Assembly: GCA_050699595.1 (NCBI GenBank)
Contig: JBOHFI010000014.1
Coordinates: 34,916-98,915 of the forward strand
Direction of reading: 5' to 3'
From: GCA-003244245 sp050699595
Lineage (GTDB): Bacteria > Actinomycetota > Actinomycetes > Mycobacteriales > Pseudonocardiaceae
DNA length: 64,000 nt
The notes under the pieces are model-generated. The model saw nothing but the letters and a program-made list of their open reading frames with translations, ran no database searches and was not told where the DNA came from. Every line of letters begins with the position of its first letter. The stretch's first letter is position 1. Of the stretch, positions 51,575 through 60,347 are shown piece after piece. Position numbers and translations under genes: made by a program.

Positions 51575-52324
51575 TCACCCGGGCACCGCACCCTGGGTGA
51601 TCAACAGGAGTCCGATCGCGGGCAGGAAGTTGTTCGCCTGGTGGGCGACGATGCCGGCCAGCAGGTTGCCGGTGAGCAACCGCGCCAGCCCGATCGGCAG
51701 CGCGATCACCACCAACAGCGGGGTGCGCAGCAGCTCCAGGTGGGCGAAGGAGAACAACACCGTGGTCAACCCGAAGATCACCCAGCGGTTCCACCGCCAG
51801 TACTCCATCGCCCGCCACAGCACGCCGCGGTAGATCACCTCCTCGCACACCGGCGCGACCAGCCACACCGCGAAGAACAGGGCGAGCCCCCACCCGAGGG
51901 AGAGCCGCAGACCGCCGAACACCTCCCCCACCGCCGAGTTCGCCCGGTTTTCGCCTACCCAGCGCGCCCAGAGCGCGGAGGCGGGCACAGTGACGACCAT
52001 TCCCACGATGCCCAGCGCCAGTCCGAGGCCGACGTCGCGCGGGCGCCACAGCACCGAGAGCTGGCCGCACAACCGTTGCGCCAGGTTCCCCCGGCCGAGG
52101 AGCCCGGCGCCGGTCACCGCGACCACAGCGGCCACCACGGTCGGCACCACGAGCATGGTGACCAGTGCGCTGCCCGGCAGGCGCAGACCCGCGCCCCCGG
52201 GCCGGGAGGTCAGCACGAAAGGCACCAAGACCAGCACCGACACCACCAGGAAGGTCACCTCCGCGACCACGAAACAGGCGAACATGAGCCAGCCGCGGCG
52301 GACATCGGGCACCAGAGTGCTCAT
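51575..52324 (-). CDS. CPBP-family intramembrane metalloprotease
   Basis: 249 residues, about seven membrane segments. The CAAX protease/bacteriocin-processing (ABI) motif is visible: APVCEEVIYRGVLWRAMEYW (EExxxR), FSFAHLE (FxxxH) and GIVAHQANNFLP (HxxxN). Possible substrate unknown. Overlaps the amidohydrolase stop by 4 nt. Confidence 0.9.
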   Translation of the reverse strand: MSTLVPDVRRGWLMFACFVVAEVTFLVVSVLVLVPFVLTSRPGGAGLRLPGSALVTMLVVPTVVAAVVAVTGAGLLGRGNLAQRLCGQLSVLWRPRDVGLGLALGIVGMVVTVPASALWARWVGENRANSAVGEVFGGLRLSLGWGLALFFAVWLVAPVCEEVIYRGVLWRAMEYWRWNRWVIFGLTTVLFSFAHLELLRTPLLVVIALPIGLARLLTGNLLAGIVAHQANNFLPAIGLLLITQGAVPG

Positions 52325-53400
52325 AGCGCCCGACCGCGCAACAGCAGCAACACCGGGTCCCGCAGGGTGTCCGGGTCCAGCCGAGGGTCGGTGCGGGTGA
52401 CCAGCAGGTCCGCCGGCGCGCCGGGCACCAGGCCGGGAACACCCAGCCAGTCGCGGGCCGCCCAGCTCGCCGCAGCCAGCGTCTGCGCGCCGGACAGCCC
52501 GACAGTGCGCAGCGCGGCGATCTCATCGACCAGACGGCCGTGCTGGATACCGCCGCCGGCGTCGCTGCCGGCATAGACCGGGATCCCCGCCTCGACGGCG
52601 GCACCGACCGTGTCCCGGACCCGGGCGTGCAGCGCGCGCATGTGCGCGGCGTAGCGCGGGTACTTGCCGGCGCGATCAGCGATAGCGGGGAACATCTCGA
52701 TGTTGATCAGTGTGGGCACCAAGGCGGTCCCGCGCGCGGCCATCTCGGTGATGGTGTCGGCGGACAGGCCGGTGCCGTGCTCGATGCAGTCGATGCCGGC
52801 GGCGATCAGACCTGGCAGCGCGTCGGCACCGAAGACGTGCGCGGTGACCCTGGCCCCCACGGCGTGCGCGGCGGCGACCGCCTCGAGGAGCACGTGATCG
52901 GGCCACAGCGGCGCGAGATCGCCCGTCGAGCGGTCGATCCAGTCGCCGACCAGCTTGACCCAGCCGTCACCGGCCGCCGCCTGCTCCCGCACGGCATGCG
53001 GGAGCAACGCAGGGTCGTCGAGCTCCACGCTGATGGTCGGGATGTACCGCTTGGGGCGGGCCAGGTGGCGGCCGGCGCGGATGATCCGCGGCAGGTCGAG
53101 GCGAGTCTGCAGCGGCCGGGTGTCGATCGGGACTCCGCAATCCCGGATGAGCAGGGTGCCGGCGTCCCGGTCGGTGGCGGCCTGCTCGGCGGCCTCGGCC
53201 AGGTTCGCCGGCCCCCGCGCGCCGATACCGACATGGCAATGCGCGTCGACCAAGCCCGGGAGCAGGTAGCCGCCGTCGCAGACCGTGATCGCACCGGGCA
53301 CCGGCTCCGCGTGGATCACCCCATCGGCGACCCACACCTCGCCGGGTTGCCCGGCGGGCAGCAGCACCCCACGCAAGTGCATAACCTGAGGCACCCTCAT
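52321..53400 (-). CDS. Amidohydrolase family protein
   Basis: About 359 residues of the metal-dependent hydrolase superfamily: GLVDAHCHVGIGARGP (HxH metal site), TAHVFGADALPGLIAAGIDC and IEHGTGLSADT (two more metal His), and YAGSDAGGGI with the catalytic Asp; C-terminal PGAPADLLVTRTDPRLD typical of imidazolonepropionase-like members. Substrate unknown. Start at ATG 53400 (MRVPQVMHLRG). Confidence 0.9.
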   Translation of the reverse strand: MRVPQVMHLRGVLLPAGQPGEVWVADGVIHAEPVPGAITVCDGGYLLPGLVDAHCHVGIGARGPANLAEAAEQAATDRDAGTLLIRDCGVPIDTRPLQTRLDLPRIIRAGRHLARPKRYIPTISVELDDPALLPHAVREQAAAGDGWVKLVGDWIDRSTGDLAPLWPDHVLLEAVAAAHAVGARVTAHVFGADALPGLIAAGIDCIEHGTGLSADTITEMAARGTALVPTLINIEMFPAIADRAGKYPRYAAHMRALHARVRDTVGAAVEAGIPVYAGSDAGGGIQHGRLVDEIAALRTVGLSGAQTLAAASWAARDWLGVPGLVPGAPADLLVTRTDPRLDPDTLRDPVLLLLRGRAL

Positions 53401-53426
53401 TGGCGGAGACCCAGGACAAGCAGATG

Positions 53427-54947
53427 TCATTTCTTGGGGAACTTGAGTTTCGACGGGTCGAAACCGGGCGGCAGTTGATCCAGACCGGACAGAGTGGACA
53501 GGTCGGGCAGGCCGCCCGGCAACCCTGCAGGCAGTCCCCCCGGCAACCCACCGCGCGTCCTCGGCGGCGTCGGGCCTCGCCCCTTGCCCTTCTTGCCCTT
53601 ACGGCCTTTGCCGCCGCGGCGTCCGGGACCGGTCCCGGGGAAGCCGAACCGGCCGGCCATCTGTTGCATCATCTTGCGAGCCTCGAAGAACCGCTCGACC
53701 AGCTGGTTCACCTCGCTGACCGCCACTCCGGAGCCGCGGGCGATACGTTGGCGACGGGAAGCATTGATGATCTTCGGATCAGCCCGCTCGGCGGGGGTCA
53801 TGCCGCAGATGATGGCCTGCAGCCGATCCAACTGCTTGTCATCGACCTGAGCGAGCTGCTCTTTCATCCCCGCCGCGCCGGGCAGCATCCCGAGCAGGTT
53901 GGCGATCGGCCCCATCTTGCGGATGGCCTGCATCTGCCCGAGGAAGTCCTCCAGGGTCAGCTCACCACTGCCGATCTTGACAGCGGCCTGCTCGGCCTGC
54001 TCGGCGTCGAAGGCCTGTTCGGCCTGCTCGATCAGGGTGAGCAGATCCCCCATGCCCAGGATCCGGCCGGCCATCCGGTCCGGGTGGAAGACATCGAAAT
54101 CCTCCAGTTTCTCCCCGTTGGACGCGAACAGGATCGGCGCCCCGGTGACCTGGCGCACCGACAGCGCCGCGCCACCACGGGCGTCGCCGTCCAGCTTGGT
54201 CAGGACGACGCCGGTGAAGCCGACGCCATCGCGGAACGCCTCGGAGGTGGTCACCGCGTCCTGGCCGATCATGGCGTCGATGACGAACAGGGTCTCGGTG
54301 GGCTCCACCGCGTCGCGGATGTCGGCGGCCTGGCGCATCATCTCGGCATCGATGCCCAGCCGGCCGGCGGTGTCCACGATGACGATGTCGTGCTGGCGGG
54401 CCCGGGCCTCGGCCACCCCGCGGCGAGAGACGTCCACCGGGTCGCCGACGCCGCTGCCTGGCTCGGGAGCGAACACCCGCACCCCGGCCTGCTCGCCCAC
54501 GATCTGAAGCTGAGTGACCGCGTTGGGTCGCTGGAGGTCGGCGGCGACGAGCAGGGGAGTGTGGCCCTGGTTGCGCAGCCAGCGGGCGAGCTTGCCGGCC
54601 AGCGTCGTCTTTCCGGAACCCTGCAGGCCCGCCAGCATGATCACCGTCGGGGGAGTCTTGGCCAGCTCGAGACGCCGGGTCTCCCCGCCCAGGATACCGA
54701 TGAGCTCCTCATTGACGATCTTGATGATCTGCTGGGCGGGGTTCAGCGCGCCGGAGACCTCCGCACCCTTGGCGCGCTCTTTGACCTGCCCGACGAACTG
54801 GCGGACCACCGGCAGCGCGACGTCGGCCTCCAGCAGCGCGATGCGGATCTCGCGGGCGGTGGCGTCGATGTCGGCCCCGGAGAGCCTGCCCTTGCCGCGC
54901 AAGCCGGACAACGCTGACGTGAGCCGGTCGGAGAGGGTGTCGAACAC
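53427..54947 (-). CDS. ffh: Signal recognition particle GTPase Ffh
   Basis: 506 residues. N domain (FDTLSDRLTSALSGLRGKGR), G domain with GLQGSGKTTLAGKLARWL, DTAGRLGIDAEMM, TKLDGDARGGAALS, and the Met-rich M domain (RKMMQQMAGRFGFPG). The C-terminus ends in a Lys/Gly run and GGLPGGLPAGLPGGLP repeats. GTG 54947 chosen from homology. Confidence 0.96.
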   Translation of the reverse strand: MFDTLSDRLTSALSGLRGKGRLSGADIDATAREIRIALLEADVALPVVRQFVGQVKERAKGAEVSGALNPAQQIIKIVNEELIGILGGETRRLELAKTPPTVIMLAGLQGSGKTTLAGKLARWLRNQGHTPLLVAADLQRPNAVTQLQIVGEQAGVRVFAPEPGSGVGDPVDVSRRGVAEARARQHDIVIVDTAGRLGIDAEMMRQAADIRDAVEPTETLFVIDAMIGQDAVTTSEAFRDGVGFTGVVLTKLDGDARGGAALSVRQVTGAPILFASNGEKLEDFDVFHPDRMAGRILGMGDLLTLIEQAEQAFDAEQAEQAAVKIGSGELTLEDFLGQMQAIRKMGPIANLLGMLPGAAGMKEQLAQVDDKQLDRLQAIICGMTPAERADPKIINASRRQRIARGSGVAVSEVNQLVERFFEARKMMQQMAGRFGFPGTGPGRRGGKGRKGKKGKGRGPTPPRTRGGLPGGLPAGLPGGLPDLSTLSGLDQLPPGFDPSKLKFPKK

Positions 54948-55181
54948 GCTAACCAGCGTAGCCGCGCCGCCGCGACCACGAGAGCCTGGATCGCCGGCAG
55001 CCCAGGCCCCACCCCAGGCTGCCGGCGATCCGGCAAGGACTCCCACGGTCGAAGCGGCACATCCGCTGCCCGATTCTTCGGCCCGGGCTGCGGCCCCGCG
55101 TCCGCTCGACCACTTCCGAGCCACTCGACCAGCGTGGCGCCGCCAGGCTCCACCGGGGAGCGTGAATACCCGCGATTACGC

Positions 55182-56021
55182 CTAGGTAGGACTACTCGAC
55201 CTTGCGGCCGAGGCCGCGCCATGCGCTACCACCGGCTCGGTGTGCTCAGCCCGCTCGGCCTGCTCGGTGGGGGTGAACTGATCGACCAGGCCGAGCGCGT
55301 CGGTCAGCATGCGGTGCACCTCGGACAGCTGCCCGGTGACCTCCGACCGCAGTGCTCTGGCCGCCGTGACCTGCCGGGTGACCTTGAGCACCCGGCTGCT
55401 CAGCCGCTCGCCCGCCATGTGCATGATCAGATGCAGCGCGGCGACGCTACGAGTCTGGTAATCGCGGATCCAGGCGTCCGTCTCGGCCTCGCGGTGCGCG
55501 ATGTCTCGCTCGGATTGCTGCTCCGCCCGCTGGCGCCGGGCTGCGGATTCAGCCTCCGCGGCCTGACGCCGGCTCGCGGACTCCACCTCCAGGCGTTCGC
55601 ACTGCTGACCGGTCTCGGCCAGCAGCCGATCAGCCTCGGCGCGGGCGCTCTCGCGCAGCGAGGTGCTCGCCCGCTCGGCGGCGGCCGCCAGCTCGGCGGC
55701 CTCGTCCTCGGCCATCTGCAGCATGCGCTGGATCCGCGCGGTCGCCGCAGCCAGCGGGGACCGCTGCAAGCGGTCGAGCTCGGTGGCCGCTTCCTCAGCC
55801 TCACGACGCAGCTGTTCGAGTTTCTCGTTGACGTCGGCGGCCCGCTGCAGCGCAGCGTCGCGCTCAGCTCCGATATCCGCGATGCGCGCTTGCAGAACAT
55901 CGACGTGGTCGATGACCTGATGGCGGTCGAACCCACGCAACACGATCTCGAACGGCGGGGGTAAGGGAACGGCCTCGTCCCGGGTTCGGTGCATGCCGCG
56001 GGATGGTAGCCCCGTGCTCAC
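55182..56021 (-). CDS. DivIVA-like coiled-coil protein
   Basis: 279 residues. FEIVLRGFDRHQVIDHVDVL near the N-terminus resembles the DivIVA lipid-binding turn, followed by ~200 residues of highly charged coiled coil rich in Ala, Glu and Arg. Actinobacterial DivIVA relatives scaffold polar growth or division. Overlaps the glnD stop by 4 nt. Its role at this locus is not clear. Confidence 0.75.
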   Translation of the reverse strand: MSTGLPSRGMHRTRDEAVPLPPPFEIVLRGFDRHQVIDHVDVLQARIADIGAERDAALQRAADVNEKLEQLRREAEEAATELDRLQRSPLAAATARIQRMLQMAEDEAAELAAAAERASTSLRESARAEADRLLAETGQQCERLEVESASRRQAAEAESAARRQRAEQQSERDIAHREAETDAWIRDYQTRSVAALHLIMHMAGERLSSRVLKVTRQVTAARALRSEVTGQLSEVHRMLTDALGLVDQFTPTEQAERAEHTEPVVAHGAASAARSSSPT

Positions 56022-58426
56022 CGGGCCGCGCTGAGCACCGCGAGCTCGACCTGCTCACGCACCTCGGGTGGCAGCGCACCGTGACCCCCGGGGCCGGTCA
56101 GGCCGAACGAGTCCACCACTGAGCTGCCCAGCGTGACGACCCGCGCCCAGCGGACAGCGACCGCATTGCTCCCCAACGCCGCGGCAACCCGGTGTAGCAA
56201 CCCGATCCGGTCAGTGGTGCGCAGCTCGAGGACCACCGCTCCGGTCGCTTCGTCGTCAAACCACAGCACCTTGGTCTCGACGGCTCCGAACGCCGTGTCG
56301 GACGCTGGGGTCTCGCCGTAGTCACGTTCCTTGGCGACCAAGGCGTCCGCCAGTGCCAACGTTGCGTCCATCGCCCGCATCACATCCTGGCGCAGCAACG
56401 CGACATCCGGCGAGCGGCCGAAGCGCGGCGAGACGGTGAAGTTGTTCACCGCCGCGGACCCGCCGGGAAGCTCGACGACCCGGATGTCCGCCGCATGGAC
56501 TTGCAGCGAATGCAGCGCGAGCACACCAGCGGCCAGGGCGAGCACACCGGGCCGGTCAGGGGTCATGACCATGATGATGTCGGTCGCTCCCGGCCCCGCT
56601 GGGGAGCTCGCCGCCACGTGCGGCACGCCGCTCGCGATGACCCGCTCCGCCAGCGCACGGTGCTGGTCGGTGAGCGACACCGGCACCGGCACCGGCCGGC
56701 CGGACAGCACCGCGCGGCAACGCTGCGCGAGGTCGCGAATCAGGCCGGCGCGCCACTCGGTCCAGACGCCAGGGCCGGTAGCCAGACTGTCGGCCTCGGC
56801 CAGCGCGACCAACAGCTCCAACAGGGTTGCATCCCTGCCGAGGATGTCGACCACCCGCTGTGCGGTCGCGGGATCGTCGAGGTTCCGGCGGGTCGCGGTG
56901 TGGGGTAACAGCAGGTGGTGGCGCACCATCGCGCGGAGTATCTCGACGTCCGCGGGCACCAGCCCGAGCCGGTGCCCGATCCGCTCGGCGAGTGCGGCGC
57001 CGACGATGCTGTGGTCATCACCGCGGCCCTTGCCCAGGTCGTGCAGCAGCGCACCGAGCAACAGCAGGTCCGGGCGAGCGACCGTGGTGGTCAACCGAGC
57101 CGCCTGCGCCGCAGCCTCCACCAGATGCCGGTCCACGGTCCACACGTGTGCTCGATCCCGGGGGGGCAGGTCACGCACCGCACCCCATTCCGGGAACAGC
57201 CTGCCCCACAGCCCGGTGCGGTCCATGGCCTCGATCACATCCACCGCCGGCGGCCCGGCACCCAGCAGCGACAGCAACTCCTCCAGCGCTGCTCGGGGCC
57301 ACGGTCGACGCAGCTCCGGCACGGTGTCGGCGAGGGTACTGAGGGTGCCGGTAGCGACCGGCATACCCGTTCGCGCCGCCGTCGCCGCGACCCGCAGGGC
57401 CAGCGCCGGGTCCCGCGCCGGGTTGACGTCACGGGCCAGCGCCACCTGGCCACCGTGCTCGACCACCCCGTCGTCCAACGGGCGGCGCCGCAGTCCCCGC
57501 CCGAGGGTGCCTAGCCCGGTCAGCCGGGCGCGCCCGCGAGGAGGCAACGCGGCCCGGGCGGTGCGTAACCCGACGTCCACCGCGTAGACGACGGTCCGGG
57601 CCGCTCCGGACAAGCTCCTGGCCAGGTCGAACCGGTCACCGAGCGCCAGCGCCGCAGCCACCTCGTCGGCGTCCTGCGCGTGCAGCACATCGCGGCTTCT
57701 GCCGGCGAACCGGTGCAGCTCGGTGCGCGCGTCCAGCAGCAGCTCACGCGCCGCGCACACGTCCGGCCCGGCCCGGTCGGCGAGTTGACCGGCGGACAGC
57801 GCGTCCAGCAGCTGCACGTCCCGCAACCCGCCGTGGCCGTTCTTGAGGTCCGGTTCCACCCGGTGCGCGATGTCGCCGCTGCGCAGCCAGCGCTGCCGCG
57901 TCACCTCGGCGAGCTCGTCGAGCCGGCCACGGATCCCCGTGCGCCAGGCCCGCCGCACGGCGGTGTCCATCGCGGTGAACAACGCACCGTCTCCGGCGAT
58001 CAGGCGGGCGTCCAGTAATCCCAGCGCGGCACGCAGGTCGGTGGCAGCCACCTGGAGCGCCTGCCCCACGGTTCGCACACTGTGGTCCAGGTCGATGCGA
58101 GCGTCCCACAGCGGGTACCACAGCGAGTTCGCGAGCTCGGCCACGTCGCGCTTGCCATCATGCAACAGCAGCAGGTCCAGGTCGGAGTACGGCACGATCT
58201 CGCGGCGGCCCAGGGCACCCACCGCGACCAGCGCGCTGCCGCTCCCGATGCCCACCGCCGTGCAACGGGAGGTGAGCCACAGCTCGTAGAGGTCAGCCAG
58301 CGCTGCCCGCAGCGTCTGCGCGCTCAGCCGGGGATGCGCGTCGAGAAGAGCGGTTCGGGCTCTGAGCAGGTCGGCGGAGGAGGTGTCCGGACCACCGCCG
58401 CCGGGCAGGGCACCAGAGCGCGCCAT
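56018..58426 (-). CDS. glnD: [Protein-PII] uridylyl-/adenylyltransferase
   Basis: 802 residues: nucleotidyltransferase domain (VGALGRREIVPYSDLDLLLL), HD domain (LLGALLHDLGKGRGDDHSIV) and two C-terminal ACT domains (MVMTPDRPGVLALAAGVLAL; ELRTTDRIGLLHRVAAALGS). Modifies the PII protein in response to nitrogen status; in actinobacteria this is adenylylation. Follows glnB by 23 nt. Confidence 0.95.
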   Translation of the reverse strand: MARSGALPGGGGPDTSSADLLRARTALLDAHPRLSAQTLRAALADLYELWLTSRCTAVGIGSGSALVAVGALGRREIVPYSDLDLLLLHDGKRDVAELANSLWYPLWDARIDLDHSVRTVGQALQVAATDLRAALGLLDARLIAGDGALFTAMDTAVRRAWRTGIRGRLDELAEVTRQRWLRSGDIAHRVEPDLKNGHGGLRDVQLLDALSAGQLADRAGPDVCAARELLLDARTELHRFAGRSRDVLHAQDADEVAAALALGDRFDLARSLSGAARTVVYAVDVGLRTARAALPPRGRARLTGLGTLGRGLRRRPLDDGVVEHGGQVALARDVNPARDPALALRVAATAARTGMPVATGTLSTLADTVPELRRPWPRAALEELLSLLGAGPPAVDVIEAMDRTGLWGRLFPEWGAVRDLPPRDRAHVWTVDRHLVEAAAQAARLTTTVARPDLLLLGALLHDLGKGRGDDHSIVGAALAERIGHRLGLVPADVEILRAMVRHHLLLPHTATRRNLDDPATAQRVVDILGRDATLLELLVALAEADSLATGPGVWTEWRAGLIRDLAQRCRAVLSGRPVPVPVSLTDQHRALAERVIASGVPHVAASSPAGPGATDIIMVMTPDRPGVLALAAGVLALHSLQVHAADIRVVELPGGSAAVNNFTVSPRFGRSPDVALLRQDVMRAMDATLALADALVAKERDYGETPASDTAFGAVETKVLWFDDEATGAVVLELRTTDRIGLLHRVAAALGSNAVAVRWARVVTLGSSVVDSFGLTGPGGHGALPPEVREQVELAVLSAAR

Positions 58427-58449
58427 CGCCGTCCCTTGTCGTCTCGCCG

Positions 58450-58794
58450 TTAGAGCGCGTCCACGCCGCGCTCCCCGGTTCGCACCCGGACCACGGTCTC
58501 CACCGGGGTGACCCAGATCTTCCCGTCCCCGATCTTTCCGGTCCGGGCCGCCTCGACCAGCGCATCGATGGTCTTGTCCACCTGCACGTCGTCCACCACG
58601 ACCTCGACCCGGATCTTGGGCACGAAGTCCACCGAGTACTCCGCGCCCCGGTAGACCTCGGTGTGCCCCTTCTGCCGACCGTGGCCCTGTACCTCACTGA
58701 CCGTCATCCCGAGCACCCCGACCTGTTCCAGGGCGCCCTTGACGTCCTCCAGCGTGAACGGCTTGACGATCGCGGTCACCAGCTTCATCGCCAC
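58450..58794 (-). CDS. glnB: Nitrogen regulatory protein PII
   Basis: 114 residues, full length. KLVTAIVKPFTLEDVKGALE, T-loop with modifiable Tyr in RGAEYSVDFVPKIRVEVVVD, and GKIGDGKIWVTPVETVVRVR. Lies directly after amtB (stop 58795), the usual amtB-glnB(K)-glnD arrangement, where PII can block AmtB. Confidence 0.97.
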   Translation of the reverse strand: MAMKLVTAIVKPFTLEDVKGALEQVGVLGMTVSEVQGHGRQKGHTEVYRGAEYSVDFVPKIRVEVVVDDVQVDKTIDALVEAARTGKIGDGKIWVTPVETVVRVRTGERGVDAL

Positions 58795-60162
58795 TCACCC
58801 TTCCTGACCGGCCGAGGCCGGCATCTTGCTCGTGGGCAGCGCAGCGGCCCGACTGTGGGCCGACCCGCCCCCGGTGAAGATCGCGCTGAGCTCGTAACCG
58901 GCCTCGGCGTGCTCGGTCTCGTCGATACCGATCAGCTCGGCCTCATCGTCCACCCGCAAGCCGATGGTGTACTTCAGCGCCAGCGCGATGATCAAAGCCC
59001 CGACGAACGAGAAGATCATCACAGCGAATGCCGCCACCGCCTGGCGCCACAACTGATCGATGCCTCCGCCGTAGAACAGACCATTGACCCCGGCGGGCGC
59101 CGCGGCGGTGGCGAGGAAGCCGACTGACAGGGTGCCCGCCAGACCGCCGATGAGGTGCACGCCGACCACGTCGAGCGAGTCGTCGAAGCCGAACCGGAAC
59201 TTGATGGCGACCGCGAGCGCGCACACCACGCCGGCGATCGCTCCTACCGCGATCGCGCCGATGGGCGAGACCGAGGAGCAGGACGGGGTGATGGCGACCA
59301 GACCCGCCACGACCCCGGAGGCGGCACCGAGGCTGGTGGGCCGGCCGTCCCGGATGCGCTCGACGAGCAGCCAGGCCAGCATCGCCGAGCAGGTGGCCAC
59401 CGCGGTGTTGATGAAGGTGATGCCGGCGGCGCCGTCCGCGCGCAGGGCCGATCCGGCGTTGAAGCCGAACCACCCGAACCACAGCAGGCCCGCCCCGAGC
59501 ATCACGAGAGGCAGGTTGTGCGGGCGCATCGCCTCCCGTGGCCAGCCGCGACGCTTGCCGAGCACCAGGCACAGCGCCAGACCCGCGGCGCCCGCGTTGA
59601 TGTGCACCGCCGTTCCGCCGGCGAAGTCGATCGCCTTGAGCCGGTTGGCGATCCAACCACCGACCGGAGCGCTGGTCCCGTCGGTCGAGAACACCCAGTG
59701 CGCAACCGGGAAATACACCACCGTCGCCCACAGCGCAGCGAACACCAGCCACGGTCCGAACCGCAGCCGGTCGGCCACGGCACCCGACACCAAGGCGACG
59801 GTGATGATCGCGAACATCGCCTGGAACGCGACGAACACCGTCGATGGAACGGTACCCACCAGCGAGGTCGCGACGTGGGCTCCGTTGGCGGCGAGCTTGG
59901 TGCCGTACAGGCCGTTGAGCCCGGCGTGCTCCACCGGGTTGCCGAGCAGGCCGGAGCCGACGTCGTTGCCGAATGCCTCCGAGTAGCCGTAGAGCACCCA
60001 GAGAACGCCCACGACCCCCATCGCGGACACGCTCATCATCATCATGTTCAGGACGCTCTTCGAGCGGACCATGCCGCCGTAGAAGAACGCCAGGCCCGGA
60101 GTCATGAGCAGCACCAGGGCGGAGCTGGCGAGCATCCAGGCAGTGTCACCGGTGTCTGGCAC
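58795..60162 (-). CDS. amtB: Ammonium transporter
   Basis: 455 residues, eleven predicted membrane helices. DTAWMLASSALVLLMTPGLA and FFYGGMVRSKSVLNMMMMS at the N-terminus, GGTAVHINAGAAGLALCLVL with the pore His, and DDSLDVVGVHLIGGLAGTLS with the second pore His. GTG 60162 with a GAGGAG ribosome binding site; an extension upstream overlaps the GlnR box region. Confidence 0.96.
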   Translation of the reverse strand: MPDTGDTAWMLASSALVLLMTPGLAFFYGGMVRSKSVLNMMMMSVSAMGVVGVLWVLYGYSEAFGNDVGSGLLGNPVEHAGLNGLYGTKLAANGAHVATSLVGTVPSTVFVAFQAMFAIITVALVSGAVADRLRFGPWLVFAALWATVVYFPVAHWVFSTDGTSAPVGGWIANRLKAIDFAGGTAVHINAGAAGLALCLVLGKRRGWPREAMRPHNLPLVMLGAGLLWFGWFGFNAGSALRADGAAGITFINTAVATCSAMLAWLLVERIRDGRPTSLGAASGVVAGLVAITPSCSSVSPIGAIAVGAIAGVVCALAVAIKFRFGFDDSLDVVGVHLIGGLAGTLSVGFLATAAAPAGVNGLFYGGGIDQLWRQAVAAFAVMIFSFVGALIIALALKYTIGLRVDDEAELIGIDETEHAEAGYELSAIFTGGGSAHSRAAALPTSKMPASAGQEG

Positions 60163-60232
60163 AGGTTCACTCCTCTGCGTCGACTGCAACACCACGATCG
60201 GGTGGCGTGTGTGAAAAGGGTGAGCATGGAGT

Positions 60233-60270
60233 GTTTCCGCCGGAGGTGCAATACGTTTCAACCACGTTAG
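60233..60270 (-). promoter_or_regulatory. Tandem GlnR box upstream of amtB-glnB-glnD
   Basis: Reading the minus strand from 60270: CTAAC, 6 nt, GAAAC, 6 nt, CACCT, 6 nt, GAAAC (ending 60233). This keeps the exact a-n6-b-n6-a-n6-b spacing of actinobacterial GlnR sites, with both b half-sites perfect (GAAAC at 60259-60255 and 60237-60233) and the a half-sites degenerate. It lies about 70-110 nt upstream of the amtB GTG, so GlnR activation under nitrogen limitation is predicted. Confidence 0.75.
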
Positions 60271-60347
60271 CCGTCGTGGTCTTACCGTTACCCCCGTGTT
60301 GCGGAAGCGACCGGATTCCTGGCACCGCCGCCCGCACGAAACGACAA

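Noticed and set aside
49025..52576. A 1183-codon open frame on the plus strand
   Set aside because: It is antisense to rplS, trmD, rimM, khpA, rpsP, the CPBP protease and part of the amidohydrolase gene, all certain; long antisense frames are expected at this GC content.
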